Positions 7,370 through 15,162 of a DNA stretch of 32,041 nt are shown here, piece after piece. A program made the position numbers and the translations under genes. Position 1 is the first letter of the stretch; each line of letters starts with the position of its first letter. Source of the stretch: Lysobacter antibioticus HS124 (GTDB lineage: Bacteria > Pseudomonadota > Gammaproteobacteria > Xanthomonadales > Xanthomonadaceae); the NCBI RefSeq assembly GCF_000336385.2, contig NZ_HG424569.1, positions 10,209 to 42,249 on the forward strand. Direction: 5' to 3'. The notes below the pieces were generated by a model. The model worked only from the letters and a program-made list of their open reading frames with translations, had not been told where the DNA came from and did not search any database.

Positions 7370-7645
7370 ATGCCCCGCAAGCCCGAGTTCGCGCCCCCGC
7401 AGGAGGGGGTGGTGATGTCTGTCGATGCGTTCGAAGCGCTGTCCGCTTTCCAGCGGGAGTTGCACGGGATCGTGCGGACTCTGCAGCCGGAGGTATTGAT
7501 CGAGATCGGGTTTCCGGCCGGGCAGGACCATCGGGTGTTGCGGGAGGTGTTTCAGGCCTTGGCGCGGCGGTTGGACCCGGTATTGGCGGCCTGTGTTTGG
7601 ACGCTGGTCGGGGATGGCGGTGTTGGGGCGGGGCGGGCGCACTGA
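7370..7645 (+). CDS. Small hypothetical protein downstream of the C4-like RNA (91 aa)
   Basis: The ATG at 7370 has AGGAG 8 nt upstream; an in-frame GTG at 7361 is an alternative start. The predicted protein begins MPRKPEFAPPQEGVVM and has a helical, hydrophobic-polar central region (VDAFEALSAFQREL, then VLIEIGFPAGQDHRVLREVFQALARRLDPV). No signal peptide, membrane segment or known domain is apparent. In phage C4 loci the frame immediately after the RNA is the one whose translation C4 blocks, so this gene is the natural candidate target here. It is not visibly similar to Icd, the P1 product in that position. Its G+C is closer to the chromosome than that of the nuclease gene. Function unknown. 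Confidence 0.6.
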   Translation: MPRKPEFAPPQEGVVMSVDAFEALSAFQRELHGIVRTLQPEVLIEIGFPAGQDHRVLREVFQALARRLDPVLAACVWTLVGDGGVGAGRAH

Positions 7646-7792
7646 CGGCGGGCCGGTCTTGCTGCGGGCCGGTGTGGCTGGTCGCTGAGCCTCGATGGCG
7701 AGCCGTCGGGGCTGGGTGCGCGTTGATCGCGGGCCACCGGCGCGATCGGCCGTGTGGCATGGCATGCGCCGGCGCCGGGATGGCGTCTCGTG

Positions 7793-8875
7793 CTAGCGCG
7801 CGCCACTCGTCGCCGGCATATCCCGCACGAGCTTGTACAACTTCTGTAGGTCCGAAGGGTGCCCCTGCTTTTGGAACTGGCTGAAGATCAGGTAGCCCAG
7901 AATCGAGTTCCCGGTATCCCGCCGCGCCACCAGCGTCAGTTTCCGCGCCGGGTCCACCAGCAGGTATTGGCCGCCCCAGCCGTCGGCGTGCACGGTGTCG
8001 AGCTCGGAGTTCAACCACCAGGAGTAGCCGAAGCCGTCGTAGAACGGGTTCTGCGTGGCGGAATACGAGGTGGTGCTTTTGGCTATCCACTCGGCGGAGA
8101 CGACCCGCTTGCCGTTCCACAGGCCCTGCTGCGCTACCAGCGCCCCCAGCCGCGCCAGGTCGCGCGCGCTCATGTGGATGCGATAGGTTCGGTAATCGGA
8201 ATCGGAGCCGCGTTGGTCATAGATCACGTGCCCGCGGTGGAAGTCCTGCATGCCCAGCGGGGTGGCCAGCCAGGTATCGATGGCCTCGCCGATGGATAGC
8301 CCGGTCTTGCGTTCGAAGATGGCGCCCAGGACGTTGAAGTCCCAGTTGTTGTAGAAGTAGTTCGTGCCCGGCGCGAACTGGCCGCGCTGCGGGCGGCCTT
8401 CTTTGTTTTCCACCGTTTCCGCGCCGGAGGGCAGGTAGATGCCCGACCGGGCTTGAAGCAGGTGTTCGATGGTGGCTTGCTTCTCCGCCTGGGTGAGGGG
8501 CGTGCGGCTCTCGTCGACGCCTAGCGCTGCCAGATTCTCGTTCACATCGATCAACCCGCGGTCGACCGCCACGCCGAACAGCAGGCTGAGGATGCTCTTG
8601 CGCGCGGACGCCAGGTTCATGGGCGTGCCGACCTCGCCGTACTCCATCAACACCGTTTCGCCGCGCAGCACGACGAACGCATCGATGGCGTCCGCCTGGG
8701 TCGTTATGTAGTCCGTGAGCTTGTTCGCCTGCTCCGGAGGCAGCGGAGCTTGCGCGAGGGGCAGGGGGCGGGTGGCGGGTGCGTCCCGGTCGATGAAGGG
8801 CCGAAGGCCCAGTACCAGCGATACCGCCAGAGCCGCAAGCAAGGTGATGCCCAGGTACTTCAGGATGCGCCGCAT
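7793..8875 (-). CDS. Serine beta-lactamase-fold hydrolase, membrane-anchored or secreted
   Basis: The chosen start is the ATG at 8875, giving 360 residues beginning MRRILKYLGITLLAALAVS, an N-terminal signal or anchor helix. A start 36 codons upstream is possible but adds a non-signal-like leader. Class C beta-lactamase/penicillin-binding-protein motifs are present: S90-ARK93 (SxxK nucleophile and base), YNN at 175-177 (YxN), and HADG at 296-299 in place of the KTG box. The protein should be periplasmic. Such proteins act as esterases, peptidases or D-amino-acid hydrolases as often as true beta-lactamases, so no resistance role should be assumed. A second member of the same fold lies 336 bp upstream on the same strand. 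Confidence 0.85.
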   Translation of the reverse strand: MRRILKYLGITLLAALAVSLVLGLRPFIDRDAPATRPLPLAQAPLPPEQANKLTDYITTQADAIDAFVVLRGETVLMEYGEVGTPMNLASARKSILSLLFGVAVDRGLIDVNENLAALGVDESRTPLTQAEKQATIEHLLQARSGIYLPSGAETVENKEGRPQRGQFAPGTNYFYNNWDFNVLGAIFERKTGLSIGEAIDTWLATPLGMQDFHRGHVIYDQRGSDSDYRTYRIHMSARDLARLGALVAQQGLWNGKRVVSAEWIAKSTTSYSATQNPFYDGFGYSWWLNSELDTVHADGWGGQYLLVDPARKLTLVARRDTGNSILGYLIFSQFQKQGHPSDLQKLYKLVRDMPATSGAR

Positions 8876-9211
8876 GGATGGGCCCCCGTTGAGTACGTTG
8901 TCGGTGCCGTCCACCGGATCGGCGACGGAGCACGTTGGGTCTGACGCGTTCTTTCGATCCTTGGGCCAAAGCGCGACCCGCATCGTCGTGGCAGTGGCCG
9001 GATCGGGCCATGCCAGCAGTCGGGTTTGGCTAACGGCCTTTTGCGAGGCTGCAACAACAGCGGTGCGGGTTCAACCGGTCGACGCAACAGCTGCACCTAG
9101 CTTACTGGCCACAAACGGCGTCGGGCACTGTTTTGAGTCGTCCCCGATACCGTTTCCCGGGTGGCGAGCTCGCCAGGGGGCGGCGAACCCAGGCCTTGAT
9201 CCCGCTGTCGC
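8876..9211. other. Spacer between the two beta-lactamase-fold genes
   Basis: No gene is supported in these 336 bases. A 14-bp perfect palindrome, TGGCGAGCTCGCCA (9162-9175), lies about 40 bp past the upstream gene's stop. It has no T-run, so it is not a clear terminator. Confidence 0.4.
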
Positions 9212-10372
9212 CTACTTCGCCGGGCTCAAGGTCGGGAACAACGTGCCCAGCACGGTCTTGGTTGCCTTGTCGCCGCCCATGTCCTCGGTGGCGTTGGCCA
9301 CCACCAGGGCGCCGGTGTTCGTGTTCGGGAACAGCACCGCCCAGGCGAGCCAGTTGCCGTCGGAGCCGCCGTGCACCAGCACGGGGCCCTGGCGTCCTGC
9401 GATCGAATCCTGGACGCCCCAGTCCAGACCTGAGCCGCTGCCGGGTTGCGCCGTTTGCATCAGCCGGTACGAGGCGCGGCTCAGCAATTTGCCACGGCCT
9501 TGGCTGCCGGCCAGTTGGTCGAGGCAGAAGCGCGCCCAGTCGGCCAGGCTCATGTGCATGTTTCCGGCCGCGGTGTACATCATCGGCACGCCGTCGTCGG
9601 ACACTTTCGGCGCCGTCGTCACCGGCTTGCCGCCACGGTGGCCGAGCGGCTGGCCGGCCTGGGTGGGGCCGAAACCGGCGCTCGCCATGCCCAAGGGCTG
9701 GAAGACTTCGCGGCGCATCAGTTCCTCGAAGTCCGATCCGGTGGCGCGCTCGGCGATGACGGCCGCGATGAGGAAGCCGGTGTTGCAGTAGTTGAATTCC
9801 GTACCGGGTGCGGCAGCCGGCGCATCCTTCAACGCCTGGGCGATGAAGGCCAGGCGTTGTTGCGGCAACGGCCGGGTGTCGACGAAGAAGGTATCGAGGA
9901 CCTTCAGGTCGCGGATGTTCTCCGGCAGGCCCGACCGGTGCGAGAGCAGCTGGACCAGGGTGACCGAGCGGTATTCCGGTCGCATCGTCTCGGCCAGGTC
10001 GGGCAGCAGCGTCGCCAAGGGGGCGTCCCAGGACAGCACGCCGCGATCGACCAGCTTGGCGATCAGCGCGACCGTCATCGGTTTGCCGGTGGATCCGATC
10101 AGCCAGACATCGTCGGCGCCGACCGCGTCGGCCGCATCGCTGCGGCGCAGGCCGCGCACGGCTTGTTGGGCGATCGCGCCGTCGCGCATGACCAGCGCGC
10201 CGAGTGCGGGCGTCTGGGTGCCTTCCATCGCGCCTTTCAGCAGGGCGTCGAGATCGACGGCGTTCGGCGGCGGTACGTCGTTGGGGTGGGCCTGCACCGC
10301 AAGCGGCGCTTGCAGGAGCAGCATGGAGGCAAGAACGAGCTGAAGGAAGCTTCGACGCGCTGGATGTTTCAA
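9212..10372 (-). CDS. Secreted serine beta-lactamase-fold hydrolase (class C / D-alanyl-D-alanine carboxypeptidase type)
   Basis: The likely start is TTG 10372, with AGGGGA about 5 nt upstream. It gives a clean signal peptide, MKHPARRSFLQLVLASMLLL, with probable cleavage after AVQA near residue 28. A longer frame begins 27 codons earlier but adds a non-signal leader. The product has 386 residues. Catalytic motifs are S94-TGK97 (SxxK), Y195-CN197 (YxN) and H334-GG336 (HxG), as in EstB-type esterases and D-Ala-D-Ala carboxypeptidases. It is expected in the periplasm or outside the cell. Pairwise identity to the neighbouring hydrolase looks low apart from the motifs, so a recent duplication is unlikely. 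Substrate is unknown. Confidence 0.85.
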   Translation of the reverse strand: MKHPARRSFLQLVLASMLLLQAPLAVQAHPNDVPPPNAVDLDALLKGAMEGTQTPALGALVMRDGAIAQQAVRGLRRSDAADAVGADDVWLIGSTGKPMTVALIAKLVDRGVLSWDAPLATLLPDLAETMRPEYRSVTLVQLLSHRSGLPENIRDLKVLDTFFVDTRPLPQQRLAFIAQALKDAPAAAPGTEFNYCNTGFLIAAVIAERATGSDFEELMRREVFQPLGMASAGFGPTQAGQPLGHRGGKPVTTAPKVSDDGVPMMYTAAGNMHMSLADWARFCLDQLAGSQGRGKLLSRASYRLMQTAQPGSGSGLDWGVQDSIAGRQGPVLVHGGSDGNWLAWAVLFPNTNTGALVVANATEDMGGDKATKTVLGTLFPTLSPAK

Positions 10373-10553
10373 GTGGATCCCCTGGTGTGCGGCTGCTCGA
10401 TGGGTGGCGACGCGCCCCTTCGTCGCTACCGGGCCGCGGAGAAGCGCTTGCATGGATCGCGCGCCCGCCGCATGAATCGATGCTGCGGTTTACAGCGGAT
10501 GCGTGCATGAGCTGCAAGTCATGGCTGCGGCGGGATGAGGCATGGAGGCGATA

Positions 10554-10607
<54 letters not shown>

Positions 10608-10616
10608 CCCCCCTGG

Positions 10617-10637
10617 CCCCCCTTTTTCAAAGGGGGG
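10617..10637. repeat. Perfect 9-bp inverted repeat, C6T3 / A3G6
   Basis: CCCCCCTTT (10617-10625) and AAAGGGGGG (10629-10637) form a perfect stem with a 3-nt loop, directly after the hexanucleotide array. From memory this sequence type recurs in intergenic regions of related genomes; copy number cannot be judged from this window. It lacks a T-run after the stem on either strand. Confidence 0.6.
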
Positions 10638-10725
10638 AAGCGTTGGGGTGGGGGGCGTTGGGGCTGGAGGGGGTGAGGGTTGCGGTTGCGCTTGGAGGCG
10701 GATGCGGGCGTGGAATGGGCGCGGC

Positions 10726-10755
10726 CTGGGTCGCGGCTTACGCCGCTCCTACAGG
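10726..10755. repeat. REP-like palindromic element
   Basis: The element CTGGGTCGCGGCTTACGCCG and its continuation CTCCTACAGG contains the palindrome GCGGC (10733-10737) / GCCGC (10742-10746). GTAGGAGCGGC-type sequences are a familiar class of REP elements in pseudomonads and xanthomonads. Here it lies 40 bp from the 3' end of the pga operon, a usual position for such elements. Confidence 0.6.
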
Positions 10756-10793
10756 AAGGGGAGGCGCGCTTAGCCACGCCGGGGAGGGTGGGC

Positions 10794-11933
10794 TCAGCGC
10801 TGCGGCTTGAACTCGATCGGGACGATCACGACGGCGGCGATGGGGCGGCCGTTGCGTTTGGCGGGGGCGAAGCGCCAGTTGCGTACGGTGGCGACGGCGG
10901 CGCGGTCGAGGTCGCGGTTGCCGCTGCGTTTGCCGATCTCGACGCGTTGCGGGCGGCCGTCGGCGCCGACGCGCACGCGCAGGGAGACCAGTCCGCCTTC
11001 GCCGCGGCGCAGGGCGTCGAGCGGGTAGGGCGGTTTCGGGCTGTGGCCGGGCAATGGGCGGGGTTTGGCGCTGGCGCCGCGCGGGGCGGTGTCGCGTTGC
11101 GCGCGCGGTGCGGCGACCGCGGGCGTGGCGTCTGTCGCGTCCGCGCTCGGGGCCGGCGGTTGGGCGGTGTCGTCGTCGCTGGTGCTCGGCGGGTTCGGCG
11201 GCTGCGGCGGCGCCAGCGGCGGGCGGTCCAGGCCGGGCGCGCCTTCGATCTGCTGCGACGAGCTTTCGCTTTCGATCTGGCGGTAGCCGTGCGATACGAC
11301 CAGCAGCACGGCGACCACGAACACCACCGCCAGGCCCAGCATCGGGATCCAGGCGGTTTCGGGCAAGGTGTGGCGGGTGAAGGCCGGCATCGGCGCGGCC
11401 AGCGCCAGCGGCTTGGGCGGCAGCGGTTTGACCGCGGTGACGTCGAGCGGCACGGCCTGGTTGGGGTCCATGTGCAAGGTGCTGATGCGGCCTTGGTTGA
11501 GCGCTTGCGCGACCTCGGCGCTGGCGCCGAGCGCGGCGGCCACCTCTTCCAGCGCGACCGGCGGCGGTGCGCTGCGCCGCTCCACGCCGCTGAAGCGGTG
11601 GCGGTTGTATTCGGCCCACAGGATCAGCACCGTCGCGGCGCCGACCGCGGTGGCGGGCAGCGCCAGCAGCAGGAAGGGGTCGATCTCGTGCTGGCGCAGG
11701 TACAGTTCGGCTTCGGTGCGGCGGATGCCGAACAGCCACATGAACAACGTGATCAACGGCACCCACAGGTAGAGGTAGATCGCCCAGAAGGCGCCGGTGG
11801 TCAGGCCCCAGAAGGTGCGCGGCAGCAGCGGCTGCGAGTACGGCCGTTGGATCAGCCGCGAGTCGTGCTTGTGCCGCCGAGAGCGGCGGGGCTGCGGCCG
11901 CTGCGGCACCTGGCCGGGCTTGGGCGTGCTCAT
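10794..11933 (-). CDS. pgaD: PgaD-type PNAG synthase subunit fused to a TonB C-terminal domain
   Basis: The 379-residue product is about 2.5 times the length of ordinary PgaD. Residues 30-170 are PgaD-like: two membrane helices (about 46-69 and 87-107), then the cytoplasmic tail containing VALEEVAAALGAS. Next come a third membrane helix (about 195-214), a Pro/Ala/Ser-rich linker (235-300), and a TonB C-terminal domain (300-379) with KPPYPLDALRRGEGG and VRNWRFAPAKRNGRP. That tail should be periplasmic. The ATG at 11933 overlaps the pgaC stop in an ATGA junction. In E. coli, PgaD is required for PgaC activity and the PgaCD pair is activated by c-di-GMP. The added domain could reach peptidoglycan, PgaA/PgaB or an outer-membrane protein; that role is inference. 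No frameshift joins the parts: one continuous frame encodes both. Confidence 0.88.
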   Translation of the reverse strand: MSTPKPGQVPQRPQPRRSRRHKHDSRLIQRPYSQPLLPRTFWGLTTGAFWAIYLYLWVPLITLFMWLFGIRRTEAELYLRQHEIDPFLLLALPATAVGAATVLILWAEYNRHRFSGVERRSAPPPVALEEVAAALGASAEVAQALNQGRISTLHMDPNQAVPLDVTAVKPLPPKPLALAAPMPAFTRHTLPETAWIPMLGLAVVFVVAVLLVVSHGYRQIESESSSQQIEGAPGLDRPPLAPPQPPNPPSTSDDDTAQPPAPSADATDATPAVAAPRAQRDTAPRGASAKPRPLPGHSPKPPYPLDALRRGEGGLVSLRVRVGADGRPQRVEIGKRSGNRDLDRAAVATVRNWRFAPAKRNGRPIAAVVIVPIEFKPQR

Positions 11934-13189
11934 CGCAGCCCCCGATCCGGGCTCACCCACACCGCGCGGGTGCCGCGGCGCTTGGCCAGCGCCTTGGGCA
12001 CTGCGGCCACGGTGGTGGTGAAGCTCAGCAGCCAGAACACCATCGGGTACCAGATCATCCAGTAGTAGTTGCGGCCCACGCCGGTTTCGTAGCGGCGGTC
12101 GATGACGATGCTGGCGGCGAACTGCAACAGGCAGATCATCGCCAGGATCACGCCGTGCCACGACGGCAGCAGGGTCGGCACGCGCAGCTGCTCGGGCAGT
12201 TCGAACACCAGGCCCAGCGCCCACAGCAGGATGATGAAGGCCATCATGTAGGCCCAGGCCAGGCTCAGCAGGTATTCGCCCAGCACCGCCCACATGCGGC
12301 GGCGGCGCCACGAGACCAGGTCGCGGGTGTGGCGCAGCAGCACTTCGACGCCGCCCTGGGCCCAGCGCAGGCGCTGCTTCCACAGGCCGCGCACGGTTTC
12401 CGGCATCAGGATGAAGCACATCGCATTGGGCTCGTAGCGGATGTCCCAGTGGTTCATCTGCAGGCGCCAGCTGATGTCGATGTCCTCGGTGACCATGCTG
12501 TCGGACCAGTAGCCGATCTGGTGCAGCGCAGTGCGGCGGAACGCGCAGATCACCCCGGACACCGTGAAGATGCGGCCGTACACGCGCTGGGCGCGCTTGA
12601 TCATGCCGATGATCGAGGCGAACTCGCCGACCTGCAGGCGGCCGAGCAGGGTCGATCGGTTGCGGATGCGCGGGTTGCCGGTGACCGCGCCCACGCGCGC
12701 GCCCGAGCACAGGTGCCAGACCATCCAGTGGGTGGCGTACTCGTCGAGCAGGGCGTCGCCGTCGATGCAGACCAGGTACTCCGAGCGCGCCGCCAGCGCG
12801 CCCATGCGCATGGCGTTGGCCTTGCCGAGGTTGCGGTCGAGGTGGACGACCCGCAGCGAGGGGTACTGCGCGGCGAGCAGGTTGAGCTTCTCGCCGGTGT
12901 CGTCGCCGCTGCCGTCGTTGATGGCGATGACTTCGAACGCGGGATAGCGCTGCGCCATCGCCGAGGCGATGGTCTCGCGGACGTTGTCGCCCTCGTTGTG
13001 GCAGGGGATCAGGATCGACACGAACGGCGTCGACTCCAGCGGCGGCGGATCGGTGCGGCCGCGGGCGTGGCGCTCGCGGCGCAGGTAGTAGTACAGCCCG
13101 CCCGCGATCCAGAAGAACGACATCACGATCGGGTAGTAGAAAGCGAATTTGAACGACACCGCAAGCAAGGCGCTGAGAACCTCGTACAT
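11930..13189 (-). CDS. pgaC: PNAG synthase, processive glycosyltransferase 2
   Basis: The product has 419 residues, close to E. coli PgaC. An N-terminal membrane helix pair precedes a cytoplasmic GT2 domain with NDGSGD (91-96), DGD (143-145), TEDID (234-238) and QRLRW (272-276), the D, DxD, TED and QxxRW set of processive beta-glycosyltransferases. C-terminal membrane helices follow at about 305-330, 345-365 and 375-395. It polymerises UDP-GlcNAc into poly-beta-1,6-GlcNAc and threads it through the inner membrane together with PgaD. It is third in the pgaABCD operon, 65 bp after pgaB and overlapping pgaD by 4 bp. Confidence 0.95.
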   Translation of the reverse strand: MYEVLSALLAVSFKFAFYYPIVMSFFWIAGGLYYYLRRERHARGRTDPPPLESTPFVSILIPCHNEGDNVRETIASAMAQRYPAFEVIAINDGSGDDTGEKLNLLAAQYPSLRVVHLDRNLGKANAMRMGALAARSEYLVCIDGDALLDEYATHWMVWHLCSGARVGAVTGNPRIRNRSTLLGRLQVGEFASIIGMIKRAQRVYGRIFTVSGVICAFRRTALHQIGYWSDSMVTEDIDISWRLQMNHWDIRYEPNAMCFILMPETVRGLWKQRLRWAQGGVEVLLRHTRDLVSWRRRRMWAVLGEYLLSLAWAYMMAFIILLWALGLVFELPEQLRVPTLLPSWHGVILAMICLLQFAASIVIDRRYETGVGRNYYWMIWYPMVFWLLSFTTTVAAVPKALAKRRGTRAVWVSPDRGLR

Positions 13190-13254
13190 GGCAGTCTCCG
13201 ATGAGGCGCGCGTGCGCGGTGGAAGGGCCCGGCGCTTCGGCGCCGGGGGCGGGG

Positions 13255-15162
13255 TCAGCGTTCGATGTAGGGGAAACCGCGCGCGGACATGATTTCGCGC
13301 GCGTCGCGGGTCGAGGGGACGTCGTCGATGAAGTTGTCCGGGTACCAGGCCAGGTGGCGCACGCCGGCGGCCTGCAGGCGCCGCGCCATGGTCTTCAGCC
13401 GCTGCGCCGGGATCGGCTTGTTGTCGCGCCAGTCCACGGTCTGCAACTCGAACAGGGTCCGCGCCAGGCCGCGGGGCGAGCGCGCCACTTGCGCCACCAG
13501 CCGGTCCATCCAGGCCTGCGGCTCGCGGCTGTTCTCCATCCACGGCATCGCCATCACGGCGGTGTAGTCGTAGGCCTGGTTGAACGCGGCCAGGTTCTGC
13601 GCGAACCAGCGCTCGCTGTCCGGGCGCAGCACCGGCTCGGCGAACAGGTTGCGCACGGTGATCAGCTTCGGCCGCCACTTGCCGGCGGCGCGGGTCAGTT
13701 CCTGGGTGAATGCGATCAGGGCCTGGGTGCGCTGGGCCGCCTGTTCCGGCGCCTGGCCGCGCAGTTCGTCGTCGCGCAGCAGGGCGTCGTCGTGGAACAA
13801 CAGGCCTTCGCTGTAGCCGCTGACGGCGAGGTCTTCGTAGATGTCGGCGACGATCTGGCGCGCCTGCGGCTCGAACGGATTGAGGCGGAAGGTTTCCTTG
13901 GGGTTGCTGGCGGCGATGGCCAAACGGCGGCGCAGCGCGGCGTCGGGCAGCTCGAAGCCCAGCACCGGCAGCCAAGCGAACACCTTGACCCCGGCGCGGG
14001 TCTTCAGCTGCCAGGCGACCCGGTTGTACAGGTCGGCGCGCATCGGCAGGTGCCGATTGGGGAAGTACAGCGCGTCGGCCGAACCGTTGCCGTCGGGGTC
14101 GGCGAAGGCCTGCAGGAACACATGACTGGGGCCGACCTGCTTGACCCGCTCGATCAGCTTGTCGAGGTTGCGCGCCTGTTGCGCCGGATCGGCGTCGTAG
14201 ACGTAGTCCAGGTCGATCTGCAGCGCGCGCAGGCCGTCCAGGCCTTCGTCGTGGCGCAGTTCGTAGGCCAGGTCGTTGACGGTCGGGTTGTCGAACACCA
14301 GCAGCCGGGCGAGGCCGTGCAGGTCGCGGCGCAGGGTCTGGTGGCGGCCTTCCAGGTCGAAGGTGACCTGCATGCCGAGCTGGTCGGCGATGGCGTTGGT
14401 CTGGCTGTTGTAGGCCGCGTACGGCCACACCACCGATTGCGGGGCGACGCCGAGTTCGCGCTTGATCGCGGCGACGCTGTCGCCCAGGTCCTTGCGAATC
14501 CGCGCCAGGTACTCGGCCTCGGTCTCGTAGCGCTCGGCCTTGGGGTCCCAGACCCGGGTGATCGCCGCCGGCATGCTGTTGCCCTGCGGGTTGGAGGTCA
14601 CGCCGCGGTGCAGGGCGTGGCTGTGCGAGGCGACTTCGATCAGGCCCGAGGCCTGCATCTCGCGCAGTTGGTCCCAGGTGACGAAGTCGTCGTGGGTGAA
14701 CATGCGCGGGCCGTAGTCGACCTGCTGGTCGCGCGGCAGGTCGACCCAGGAGGTCACCACCGCCATCAGCGCCGGGTAACCGTAGGCGCGCAGCAGCGGG
14801 AAAGCGTGGGTGTAGATGCTGCGCAGGCCGTCGTCGAAGGTCAGCAGCACCGCCTTGGGCGGCAGCGGCTTTTCGCCGCGCGAGGCGGCGATGACCTGGC
14901 TCAGCGACACCGGGTGGTAGCCGTGGCCGGCCAGCCAGTCCAGGTGGGCGGCGAAGTTCTGGGTGCTGACCGCATAAGCGTCGGGATCGCCTTTGCGGGC
15001 GACGTCGTCGCGCACATCGTGGTAGCTCAGCACCAGCAATTCGTCGGCCTGGGCCGGCGCCAGCGCGGCCAGGGCCAGGGCCGCGGCGGCGAACAGGCTG
15101 CGCAGCGTGCGCGCGGCCCAGGCGTGGCGAGCGGCGGCGGGGAGTCGCAGATCCATGTTCAT
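13255..15162 (-). CDS. pgaB: PNAG de-N-acetylase / hydrolase
   Basis: The 635-residue product starts at ATG 15162 (MNMDL), 4-bp overlapping the pgaA stop, with GGAGAG just upstream. The N-terminal NodB-type deacetylase domain shows YHDV (47-50), TFDDG (108-112) and SHSHALHRG (179-187), the metal-binding Asp and His motifs. The C-terminal half is the PgaB glycan-binding/hydrolase domain, marked by GLLFHDDALLRDDE. The enzyme removes some N-acetyl groups from periplasmic PNAG so that it can leave through PgaA. The E. coli protein is a lipoprotein; here the signal peptide ends in an AQADE region with no cysteine, so a soluble periplasmic form or another anchor is expected. Confidence 0.94.
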   Translation of the reverse strand: MNMDLRLPAAARHAWAARTLRSLFAAAALALAALAPAQADELLVLSYHDVRDDVARKGDPDAYAVSTQNFAAHLDWLAGHGYHPVSLSQVIAASRGEKPLPPKAVLLTFDDGLRSIYTHAFPLLRAYGYPALMAVVTSWVDLPRDQQVDYGPRMFTHDDFVTWDQLREMQASGLIEVASHSHALHRGVTSNPQGNSMPAAITRVWDPKAERYETEAEYLARIRKDLGDSVAAIKRELGVAPQSVVWPYAAYNSQTNAIADQLGMQVTFDLEGRHQTLRRDLHGLARLLVFDNPTVNDLAYELRHDEGLDGLRALQIDLDYVYDADPAQQARNLDKLIERVKQVGPSHVFLQAFADPDGNGSADALYFPNRHLPMRADLYNRVAWQLKTRAGVKVFAWLPVLGFELPDAALRRRLAIAASNPKETFRLNPFEPQARQIVADIYEDLAVSGYSEGLLFHDDALLRDDELRGQAPEQAAQRTQALIAFTQELTRAAGKWRPKLITVRNLFAEPVLRPDSERWFAQNLAAFNQAYDYTAVMAMPWMENSREPQAWMDRLVAQVARSPRGLARTLFELQTVDWRDNKPIPAQRLKTMARRLQAAGVRHLAWYPDNFIDDVPSTRDAREIMSARGFPYIER

